9,726 nt of DNA from Prolixibacteraceae bacterium (GTDB lineage Bacteria > Bacteroidota > Bacteroidia > Bacteroidales > Prolixibacteraceae): contig DMFR01000139.1 in NCBI GenBank assembly GCA_003450125.1, forward strand, positions 1 through 9,726, read 5' to 3'. How positions within the stretch are numbered: the stretch's first letter is position 1; every line of letters starts with the position of its first letter. The notes below the pieces were generated by a model. That model was not told where the DNA came from. It made no database searches and worked only from the letters and a program-made list of their open reading frames with translations. Shown here piece by piece: positions 1-5,862 of this stretch. The position numbers and the translations under genes were made by a program.

Positions 1-47
1 TATTATCAGTTAATAATTTTAGAGAAAACCAAATTTTAAAATTGAGT

Positions 48-668
48 ATGAAAAGTAAATTAATTATTGCTATTGCAGCAATGGGTGTTGCCGTGTTATT
101 TAGCTCATGTGCTAAAGTTCCTCAGACTGAAATTGATGCAGCTACTGCTGCTGTTCAGGGTGTTAAAGATTCAGGTGCTGACTTGTATGTACCAGAAGCT
201 TATTCTGCATTAGTTGATTCTATGAAAGCAGCTAACGAAAACACAGAAGTTGCTAAAGCTAAATGGTTTCCTAACTATTCAAAAGTAAAAGCTGAATTAG
301 TTGCAATTAACCAAATGGCTGTTGACACCAAAGCAAAAGCTGAAGCTCGTAAAGTTGAGTTGAAAGCTGAAACTGAAACTATGATTGGTGAAGTTAAAGC
401 ATTGGTTGAAGAAAACAAAGCTTTGATCGCTAAAGCTCCAAGAGGTAAAGAAGGTAGAGAAGCCTTAGAAGCTATTAAAAGTGACTTAACTGTTGCTGAA
501 ACATCAGTAACTGAAGTAGAAGCTTTATTGGCTAATGGTGATTTGCTTGGTTCTAACGACAAAATCAAAGCCGCAAAAGAAAAAGCAACTTCTATCAAAG
601 CTGAATTGGAAGAAGCTATCGCAAAAAAAGGCGCTGCTGCTCCTGTTGCAAAAAAAGCTAAAAAATAA
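48..668 (+). CDS. Helical alanine/lysine-rich outer-membrane lipoprotein (DUF4398-like)
   Basis: Encodes 206 aa from ATG 48. An in-frame TTG at 42 is also possible, but the ATG puts a standard K-x-K signal-peptide start directly before the hydrophobic core. Residues 5-17 are hydrophobic and are followed by the lipobox F-S-S-C with Cys21, so a lipidated mature protein is expected. The residues after Cys21 are A-K-V-P-Q, with no acidic surface-export signal, so it probably faces the periplasm. The rest is almost entirely predicted helix, rich in Ala, Lys and Glu. Residues about 27-105 resemble DUF4398-type helical lipoproteins (family call by eye). The C-terminus is a Lys/Ala tail ending A-K-K-A-K-K. 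Codon use is strongly biased to GCT, GTT, GGT, GAA and AAA compared with the neighbours, suggesting abundant expression. It ends in tandem stops (TAATAA) before a strong terminator. The exact function is unknown; a structural or peptidoglycan-linked role is inferred from the neighbours. Confidence 0.85.
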   Translation: MKSKLIIAIAAMGVAVLFSSCAKVPQTEIDAATAAVQGVKDSGADLYVPEAYSALVDSMKAANENTEVAKAKWFPNYSKVKAELVAINQMAVDTKAKAEARKVELKAETETMIGEVKALVEENKALIAKAPRGKEGREALEAIKSDLTVAETSVTEVEALLANGDLLGSNDKIKAAKEKATSIKAELEEAIAKKGAAAPVAKKAKK

Positions 669-693
669 TAACTCCTCGGAGTTGAACGTTTAC

Positions 694-725
694 AATACCC
701 GGGGTTTCCCCCCGGGTATTTTTTT
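694..725 (+). terminator. Strong intrinsic terminator after the lipoprotein gene
   Basis: A perfect 11-bp stem pairs AATACCCGGGG (694-704) with CCCCGGGTATT (710-720) around a 5-base loop, and T runs from 719 to 725. It lies 25 bases after the lipoprotein stop codon and only 12 bases before the ATG of the next gene. It should therefore end most lipoprotein transcripts, leaving the downstream gene to readthrough or to a promoter I cannot identify. Confidence 0.92.
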
Positions 726-737
726 AATACATAGGTG

Positions 738-1868
738 ATGGGTTTAGTTAAAAAGTCGATAATTAAGTGGGTGGTCATTATTTTATTTTCTGTTGTGGTG
801 ATTGCAATGAGCATTTCGGTGATCATTGTTTCCCAAAAAGTGCTGCCAACAGATGATTTGAAGCTTGCACGTGAAGCCTTGACAATTGCCAAAGAGGCTG
901 AAGCGGATGTCTATTCGGATAAAATATACAAAGAATCAGTTGACTTGTATGATTCAGCCATGACCAACTGGAAGCGGGAAAATGCCAGGTTTATTTTATT
1001 CCGGGATTATACGCGTGTCATTAGCTTTGCCAAACGTGCAAAAAAGAGAGCTGAAGAAGCAAGTGAAGAGTCGATTAAAAAATCAACGAATTTAAATCAG
1101 AATGTAGAGGCTGCGTTTGTCAGTTTGTCAAAAAAAATAGAAATTTACAATAAGCTATTTAAAGACCTGCCTTTGGAGAAATCAGTTTTTGATGCGCATA
1201 ATAAATCCAAGATGTTTTTAAGCGAATCAAAAATTGCCCATGAAAACGGCAAGTTAAAGGATGCTGAAATTTTATTTAAGAAAGCGGAAGTATACGCCAA
1301 TCACGCCAATGTAGCTGCTGGGAAGATGTTGCGGGATTATTTCGATGATCAACCCAAATGGAGAGGTTGGGTCAATGATGCCATTGCAGCCTCTCGGGGA
1401 GGAAATAAAGTGATTGTAGTTGATAAAGTTGCCCATATTCTGTATGTTTACCAATCAGGAAAAGTGATCAGAAGCTATGATGCTGAATTTGGTCCCAACT
1501 GGATGGCTCACAAGGAACGTACCGGCGATAGGGCGACTCCGGAAGGAAACTACCATATTTCCAATAAAAAGCAGGGAGGAAGCACCACGTATCATAAAGC
1601 CATGTTGCTGGATTATCCCAATTCGGAAGACAGGATCAGGTTTGAAGCCAAAAAGAGAAAAGGATTGATTTCACGCAGTGCAGGAATTGGTAATTTGATC
1701 GAAATACATGGTGCTGGAGGTAGAGGATTTGATTGGACCATTGGATGTATCGGTTTAAGGGATCGTGATATTGATGATTTATATAAATTGGTCGGTTCTG
1801 GTACCAGGGTGACCATTGTCGGTTCCATTGAACCTTTGTCGGTAGTTTCAGAAGGATTGGAGTTTTAA
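738..1868 (+). CDS. Membrane-anchored L,D-transpeptidase (YkuD) with N-terminal helical domain
   Basis: Encodes 376 aa from ATG 738; a GTG at 735 is an in-frame alternative adding one residue. Residues about 8-31 form one membrane anchor after a short basic N-terminus, placing the rest in the periplasm. Residues about 39-205 are helical and charged and resemble the preceding lipoprotein. Residues about 222-365 are a YkuD domain, the family that forms 3-3 peptidoglycan cross-links or attaches or releases lipoproteins via a catalytic cysteine. The motif is I-H-G (His324) then D-W-T-I-G-C-I-G-L with Cys337. The usual S-H-G-C-x-R is therefore altered: Ile replaces the second His and Gly the Arg. 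This matches the D-W-T-x-G-C branch of YkuD proteins, so activity is still likely. Which reaction it catalyses (cross-linking, lipoprotein attachment or hydrolysis) cannot be decided from sequence. No terminator separates it from the next transpeptidase gene 75 bases on. Confidence 0.88.
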   Translation: MGLVKKSIIKWVVIILFSVVVIAMSISVIIVSQKVLPTDDLKLAREALTIAKEAEADVYSDKIYKESVDLYDSAMTNWKRENARFILFRDYTRVISFAKRAKKRAEEASEESIKKSTNLNQNVEAAFVSLSKKIEIYNKLFKDLPLEKSVFDAHNKSKMFLSESKIAHENGKLKDAEILFKKAEVYANHANVAAGKMLRDYFDDQPKWRGWVNDAIAASRGGNKVIVVDKVAHILYVYQSGKVIRSYDAEFGPNWMAHKERTGDRATPEGNYHISNKKQGGSTTYHKAMLLDYPNSEDRIRFEAKKRKGLISRSAGIGNLIEIHGAGGRGFDWTIGCIGLRDRDIDDLYKLVGSGTRVTIVGSIEPLSVVSEGLEF

Positions 1869-1943
1869 TATTTCAATTTCAAAAGGAACAGTTGGCATTA
1901 TTGTTGTTTTAAGAAAAAAATGAAAGCTATATAATTCTAAACT

Positions 1944-2603
1944 ATGATTCGAAATTTATTTATTTATCTGGCTATCTTAATTGTTGGCGTCCTATTTTTG
2001 GGATACATGATTCTTTTTGGTATTCCGGCCTTGCAGGAATCGACCATCGTGTTACCTGGAATGACCACACAGGTAGGGGCTGATGAAGTTGGAACAAATA
2101 AAGAGTCACTTGAAAAGGAAATTAGTAAGCTAAAGGATAAATTGGATAAATTTACCCCCACAGAGGCTTATATCATTATCAATACCAATGATAACCATTT
2201 TTATTTATACAAAAACAAGCAGTTGATCCGTGATGGATTATGCTCGACCGGGAAGAATGAAAAGCTGGTATTAAACGACAGTCCCAAAGAATATGTATTT
2301 CATACGCCCTTTGGAGTCAGAAAAGTACTCAGCAAACAAAAGGATCCTGTTTGGGCCAAACCCAACTGGGCCTTTATTGAAGATGGAATGCCTATCCCTC
2401 CTCCGGGTGATCCTTCCCGTTTTGAATCAGGGACCTTGGGTAAGTATAAACTCACTTTAGGGGATGGCTATATGATTCATGGAACGATCTACAAACGTTT
2501 TATGGGTATGAGCGTGACTCATGGCTGTGTCCGTCTGGGGGATGAGGATTTGGAAGTGGTGTTTAATACCTTGGCTATTGGTTCAAAAGTTTATATTTAT
2601 TAG
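1944..2603 (+). CDS. Membrane-anchored L,D-transpeptidase (YkuD), classical active site
   Basis: Encodes 219 aa. Residues 4-27 form an N-terminal membrane anchor or uncleaved signal. A short charged, probably coiled-coil stretch (about 52-71) follows, then a YkuD domain from about residue 74 to the end. The catalytic signature is complete: M-I-H-G with His179, then T-H-G-C-V-R-L with His193 and Cys195. The W-x-K-P stretch and proline-rich P-I-P-P-P-G-D segment before the active site are typical of periplasmic family members. The expected role is 3-3 cross-linking of meso-diaminopimelate stems or attaching a protein lysine to peptidoglycan; the choice is not resolvable here. It probably shares a transcript with the upstream transpeptidase, and it ends one base before the next start. 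The 75-base upstream gap holds only a weak promoter-like TATTGTTG at 1899-1906. Confidence 0.92.
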   Translation: MIRNLFIYLAILIVGVLFLGYMILFGIPALQESTIVLPGMTTQVGADEVGTNKESLEKEISKLKDKLDKFTPTEAYIIINTNDNHFYLYKNKQLIRDGLCSTGKNEKLVLNDSPKEYVFHTPFGVRKVLSKQKDPVWAKPNWAFIEDGMPIPPPGDPSRFESGTLGKYKLTLGDGYMIHGTIYKRFMGMSVTHGCVRLGDEDLEVVFNTLAIGSKVYIY

Positions 2604-2604
2604 T

Positions 2605-3411
2605 ATGAAAGAAAATTCGGCTGAAGACTTCGATAGCCTCTTCATTAAAAAGAAAAGCAACACAGGCATCAAGACCTTTTTGATCCTTTTCAGTTTGCTT
2701 ATACTAGGTTTTACGGGCGTTTATACTTATTTGAACGTTGGAGCAGTACGCGACCGCATGAAGTCAGCACAGGCTAAAACTGAGGGGGCAACTCCAATGA
2801 GCCCTTCCCTGATTGGATTGCAGAAGGAAAAAGCATGGTACGAATCACGCCTGAAAATGGCTAACAGCGATTCCATCGGCTTATCCATTGACCTGGAAAA
2901 CCATTTGCTCCAGTTGGAATTAAAGGGGGTGGTGGTTTTATCATCAAAAATTGTTGATTATTCAACCTCAGGATTCTTTAAAAGGATGGATGGAAATGTA
3001 TATTTCTCTATGTTTGGAACTCCGTTGACCATCCAAAAATATGAATCTTCCATCGAAAAGAATGCCTTTAAAGTGGTTCAGGCTCCAAAATCGGTAGAAG
3101 AAGCAGAGGCGGCTAAAACGAAAAAGGATTCACTTCACCACGAGGTATTTTGGACCGTTAAACTGGACCGGGATTTTGAACTGAACATCCAGGGAATAGA
3201 TTCTGTGACGGCAGCTCAGTCGAAATACCAGTTGGGCAAAGGATTTGAATTTAAAAGAGATTTAAACAACATTGCCAATTCGTTTCAGCACATTCTGAAG
3301 TTTCAGAAACCGGTCTATACCCCTGAAATCCTGATCAGTATTCCTGCAAACGAAGCAAAGGCCATTTTGAATGCTTTACCCCGAAAGGCTTTGGTTATCA
3401 TTCGGATATAA
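2605..3411 (+). CDS. Membrane-anchored protein of unknown family, possible inactive YkuD-like partner
   Basis: Encodes 268 aa from ATG 2605, one base after the preceding TAG. The frame is open further upstream to 2521, but that stretch lies inside the transpeptidase active-site codons, so the later start is chosen. A 21-residue charged cytoplasmic tail precedes one membrane segment (about 22-43), and the remainder should be periplasmic. I recognise no family motif. Its order of segments resembles the neighbouring YkuD domain: a hairpin-like S-I-D-L-E-N-H-L-L-Q-L-E-L (94-106), T-P-L-T-I-Q-K (139-145), I-Q-G (195-197) where the enzyme has I-H-G, and a C-terminal S-I-P-A-N-E-A-K-A-I-L-N-A-L (245-258) matching the enzyme's last helix. 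No catalytic Cys or His pair is present. It may regulate or scaffold the transpeptidases; that is inference. A strong terminator follows. Confidence 0.8.
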   Translation: MKENSAEDFDSLFIKKKSNTGIKTFLILFSLLILGFTGVYTYLNVGAVRDRMKSAQAKTEGATPMSPSLIGLQKEKAWYESRLKMANSDSIGLSIDLENHLLQLELKGVVVLSSKIVDYSTSGFFKRMDGNVYFSMFGTPLTIQKYESSIEKNAFKVVQAPKSVEEAEAAKTKKDSLHHEVFWTVKLDRDFELNIQGIDSVTAAQSKYQLGKGFEFKRDLNNIANSFQHILKFQKPVYTPEILISIPANEAKAILNALPRKALVIIRI

Positions 3412-3438
3412 GTTGAAGAGATTTCAAGTATAAAAAGG

Positions 3439-3481
3439 AAACCGGGAAAAGACATTTTGTAATGACTTTCCCGGTTTTTTT
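3439..3481 (+). terminator. Intrinsic terminator closing the transpeptidase cluster
   Basis: AAACCGGGAAA (3439-3449) pairs perfectly with TTTCCCGGTTT (3467-3477). The inner CATT/AATG can pair too, giving a long hairpin, and seven T follow (3475-3481). It begins 27 bases after the stop of the unknown membrane protein. Confidence 0.92.
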
Positions 3482-3781
3482 CTGCAGCAGCTTTATTTGT
3501 TATTTCCCAAATTGATTGAGCTATTTCCACTTTTAGTAGCTACAGCCTATCTACGTAATAATAAAGAGAGACACCAAAAAATAACATAAAAGCGTTAAAC
3601 AATCCAATTATATAAAGGGTTATCCCGTATTTCAGAATGTGCTATATGTAATTCTGTTAGTGTAATTTAGACGCCCACGTTTGATAAAGTAACCCTGTAT
3701 ATACAACATTTATTTTGACTGTTTTAACTGAATTTTGGCTTCTTTTCAGAATAAAATGAGTAACTTCAAGCTTTGTAGCGC
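3482..3781. other. Gene-free A/T-rich intergenic region upstream of mobA
   Basis: These 300 bases hold no convincing reading frame, tRNA-like fold or long repeat. They presumably include the mobA promoter. Three 7-of-8 matches to the Bacteroidota box TAnnTTTG are visible, at 3710-3717, 3730-3737 and 3768-3775, but none has a TTTG at normal spacing upstream, so none is annotated separately. The 3768 match lies so close to ATG 3782 that transcription from it would favour the later in-frame ATG at 3800. Confidence 0.5.
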
Positions 3782-4372
3782 ATGAATCATAAAAGGGCAA
3801 TGGAAATTAAGAGCAAACTCTCGGGATATATTCTGGCTGGAGGGAAAAGCAGCCGCATGGGAACCGATAAAGCCCTTTTATCGGTTCAGGAAGAGCCTAT
3901 GCTGAAACGGATGATTCGCCTATTGGAGCCATTTTGCCAAAGTATTGCAATCAGTGGGAATAATCCAGGTTATTCTGATTTTAACATTGAAATGGTTGCA
4001 GATATCTACACGGGCTGTGGACCGATTTCTGGAATCATTTCCTCATTGAAGCATTCTTCCACTGAATGGAACTTGTTGGTCAGTGTAGATGTCCCTTTTA
4101 TGAACGAGACCTTCATTGCACATTTAATTTCTCACATTGGAAACTATGATTGCATTATTCCCCGGCATGATGGGGGAATTGAACCATTGATGGGACTCTA
4201 CAACAAGAAAATTATGCCGGTTGTGGAAGAGATGATCAACCAGGGCGATTATAAACTCATGAGGCTGCTCTCTAAACTCAATGTTCAGTACGTGAATTGT
4301 AATGACATGATCAAACAATTTCCCCGGCTATTTGTGAATATTAACTTTCCGGGAGATTATAATTCCATCTAA
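3782..4372 (+). CDS. mobA: Molybdenum cofactor guanylyltransferase MobA
   Basis: Encodes 196 aa, the usual length for MobA, a cytoplasmic enzyme that adds GMP from GTP to Mo-molybdopterin to form the guanine dinucleotide cofactor of DMSO-reductase-type enzymes. The nucleotide-binding signature L-A-G-G-K-S-S-R-M-G-T-D-K-A is at residues 18-31. The second conserved piece, G-C-G-P-I-S-G-I, lies around residue 80, and the metal-binding S-V-D-V-P-F has Asp103. The C-terminal I-E-P-L-M-G-L-Y matches the family's P-L-x-x-x-Y segment. ATG 3782 is used; ATG 3800 (residue 7) also leaves all motifs intact and is a real alternative. It stands alone, with no other molybdopterin genes nearby, between a long spacer and a probable weak terminator. 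A related nucleotidyltransferase such as MocA is possible but fits less well. Confidence 0.88.
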   Translation: MNHKRAMEIKSKLSGYILAGGKSSRMGTDKALLSVQEEPMLKRMIRLLEPFCQSIAISGNNPGYSDFNIEMVADIYTGCGPISGIISSLKHSSTEWNLLVSVDVPFMNETFIAHLISHIGNYDCIIPRHDGGIEPLMGLYNKKIMPVVEEMINQGDYKLMRLLSKLNVQYVNCNDMIKQFPRLFVNINFPGDYNSI

Positions 4373-4405
4373 AGTTTAATTAATCCTAATATTATCATTC
4401 GAATT

Positions 4406-4434
4406 GCAATTCCGCTTAAAAGGGAATGCTTTTT
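4406..4434 (+). terminator. Probable weak intrinsic terminator after mobA
   Basis: GCAATTCC (4406-4413) pairs with GGAATGC (4423-4429) apart from a one-base bulge, giving seven base pairs, and TTTTT (4430-4434) follows. It lies 33 bases after the mobA stop. An overlapping 12-bp palindrome, GAATTGCAATTC (4401-4412), is also present. Confidence 0.45.
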
Positions 4435-4436
4435 AT

Positions 4437-4444
4437 TAACTTTG
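4437..4444 (+). promoter_or_regulatory. Candidate Bacteroidota -7 promoter box for the M48 protease gene
   Basis: TAACTTTG matches the phylum's -7 consensus TAnnTTTG exactly and lies 17 bases before the ATG at 4462, leaving a very short leader. I do not see a convincing -33 TTTG at the expected distance, so the call rests on one box and its position just after a probable terminator. Confidence 0.38.
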
Positions 4445-4461
4445 GGATAAATTAAATAAAT

Positions 4462-5706
4462 ATGCCACACCTGTTGTTTTATATGATCGTTGGTATTGTA
4501 GTCGCTGATTTTATTTTCGAGCGGTTCCTACAATATTTAAATTCTACCCAATGGAGTGAAATCCTTCCGGAGGAAGTGAAGGATATTTATGATGAAGAAA
4601 AATATCGCAGGCAACAAGCTTATGAGAAGGTGAATTCGCGGTTTTCGATGATTAGTTCCTCGTTCAGCTTTGTATTACTGCTCCAGATGATCCTGTTTAC
4701 AGGATTTGCCTGGGTAAATCATATCGCCCTTTCGGTATCGGTCCATCCAATATGGACGGCATTGGTGTTTTTCGGTATCTTGATGTTGGCTTCTGATCTG
4801 CTTACGACTCCTTTTTCGGTATATGATACATTTGTCATTGAAGAGAAATTTGGCTTTAATAAAACCACCCCAAAGACTTTTATACTTGACAAGATAAAAG
4901 GATGGCTTATTGGAGCAACCATTGGCGGGGGATTGCTGGCGCTGATAATCTATATTTATCAACTCACAACGAGTAATTTCTGGATCTTTGCATGGGGAAT
5001 CATTACTGTTTTTTCAGTCTTTATGGTTTTGTTCTATTCCAACTTGATTGTTCCCCTGTTCAATAAGCAAACGCCACTTACAGAAGGTGAATTGAAAACG
5101 GCCATTGAACGTTTCTCGGATAAGGTAGGATTTAAACTTGACAACATATATGTGATCGATGGTTCAAAACGGTCGACAAAGGCCAATGCCTATTTCACGG
5201 GACTTGGAGCAAAAAAGAGAATCGTTCTCTATGATACTTTGATCAATGACCTGAGCACCAAAGAACTGGTCTCCGTGTTGGCCCATGAAATTGGACATTA
5301 TAAAAAGAACCATGTCATCTGGGGCTTGCTGCTTGGGATCGTACAGACAGGAATTGTCTTGTTTATTTTCTCCCTTTTTGTAGGAAGCCCTGCCTTGTCG
5401 GCAGCTTTGGGTGTTGAACAACCCAGCTTTCATATCGGGTTAATTGCATTTGGGATATTGTATTCACCCATTTCAATGATTACCGGATTAGGAATGAATC
5501 TTTTTTCCAGAAAGAATGAATACCAGGCAGATGCCTTTGCTGCCAAATACTTTGATGCCATGGAGCTTGCTTCGGCCTTAAAAAAGTTGTCGGTAAAGAA
5601 TTTGAGCAACTTGCGTCCCCATCCGTTTTATGTGTTCTTTCATTATTCGCATCCAACACTGTTGCAAAGGTTGAAGGCGCTGGGAAAGCTAGGAGAACGG
5701 GGCTAG
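4462..5706 (+). CDS. M48 family (Ste24-like) integral-membrane zinc metalloprotease
   Basis: Encodes 414 aa, the usual length for Ste24/CAAX-protease-1-like proteins. Several long hydrophobic segments are visible: near the N-terminus (about 1-15), about 62-85, about 93-112, about 150-172, about 173-198, and two after the zinc site (about 285-305 and 320-350). The zinc motif H-E-I-G-H is at residues 275-279. The third ligand lies in N-E-Y-Q-A-D, with Glu353 74 residues after the second His and the conserved Asp at 357, as expected for the family. The E-E-K-F-G-F-N-K-T-T segment near residue 130 is another Ste24 hallmark. In eukaryotes this family trims prenylated proteins. Bacterial members have no such substrate and probably cleave membrane or envelope proteins, which is inferred. 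The stop codon lies inside a 7-bp tandem repeat, so the C-terminal few residues may vary between strains. Confidence 0.93.
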   Translation: MPHLLFYMIVGIVVADFIFERFLQYLNSTQWSEILPEEVKDIYDEEKYRRQQAYEKVNSRFSMISSSFSFVLLLQMILFTGFAWVNHIALSVSVHPIWTALVFFGILMLASDLLTTPFSVYDTFVIEEKFGFNKTTPKTFILDKIKGWLIGATIGGGLLALIIYIYQLTTSNFWIFAWGIITVFSVFMVLFYSNLIVPLFNKQTPLTEGELKTAIERFSDKVGFKLDNIYVIDGSKRSTKANAYFTGLGAKKRIVLYDTLINDLSTKELVSVLAHEIGHYKKNHVIWGLLLGIVQTGIVLFIFSLFVGSPALSAALGVEQPSFHIGLIAFGILYSPISMITGLGMNLFSRKNEYQADAFAAKYFDAMELASALKKLSVKNLSNLRPHPFYVFFHYSHPTLLQRLKALGKLGERG

Positions 5707-5717
5707 GGGCTAGGGGC
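5699..5717. repeat. Heptanucleotide tandem repeat GGGGCTA
   Basis: Two full copies of GGGGCTA (5699-5705, 5706-5712) and a partial third (5713-5717). The array overlaps the TAG stop (5704-5706) of the M48 protease gene, so copy-number changes could move or extend the reading frame end. Confidence 0.8.
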
Positions 5718-5750
5718 ATGGAGACGTGAGAAGGAAACTTGGAATTTTGA

Positions 5751-5778
5751 ATAAGAAATAAGAAATAAGAAATAATAA
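5751..5778. repeat. Heptanucleotide tandem repeat ATAAGAA
   Basis: Three exact copies of ATAAGAA from 5751 to 5771 and a fourth with one mismatch (ATAATAA, 5772-5778). A further related GAAATAAG stands just downstream at 5783-5790. It is fully intergenic, between the M48 protease gene and cinA. Confidence 0.85.
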
Positions 5779-5825
5779 ACCAGAAATAAGGAACAAGAAA
5801 AGAGGTTTATCCGATGAGCGGAGCA

Positions 5826-5853
5826 ACTTTGAACTTGAAACTTTGAACTTTGA
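5826..5853. repeat. Heptanucleotide tandem repeat ACTTTGA
   Basis: Copies of ACTTTGA at 5826-5832, 5840-5846 and 5847-5853, with a degenerate copy lacking one T (5833-5838). The array ends 9 bases before the cinA start, so it forms most of the immediate upstream region of that gene. It contains several TTTG words but no full TAnnTTTG box. Confidence 0.8.
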
Positions 5854-5862
5854 ACATTTAGA

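Noticed and set aside
670..683. Small inverted repeat AACTCC-TC-GGAGTT after the lipoprotein stop
   Set aside because: The two-base gap cannot form a loop without losing pairs, and the much stronger hairpin at 694-725 explains termination.
535..738. Overlapping + strand frame at the lipoprotein C-terminus, with two A7 tracts (623-629, 650-656) suggesting frameshifting into it
   Set aside because: The product would be low-complexity Lys/Leu/Asn and be translated through the terminator stem. A7 tracts simply reflect Lys codons, and no stimulatory structure is evident.
275..892. Long minus-strand reading frame opposite the lipoprotein gene
   Set aside because: It is antisense to a strongly coding gene, runs through the terminator hairpin, and has a composition explained by reversed GCT/AAA codons.
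2521..2604. Upstream extension of the unknown membrane-protein frame
   Set aside because: It lies within the transpeptidase active-site coding sequence, and ATG 2605 gives a normal charged tail before a membrane segment.
5164..5433. Minus-strand frame inside the M48 protease gene
   Set aside because: It is opposite the zinc-site coding region and has no recognisable motif; it is a shadow frame.
5699..5862. CRISPR-like array
   Set aside because: Units are 7 bp with no spacers, and no cas genes are nearby.
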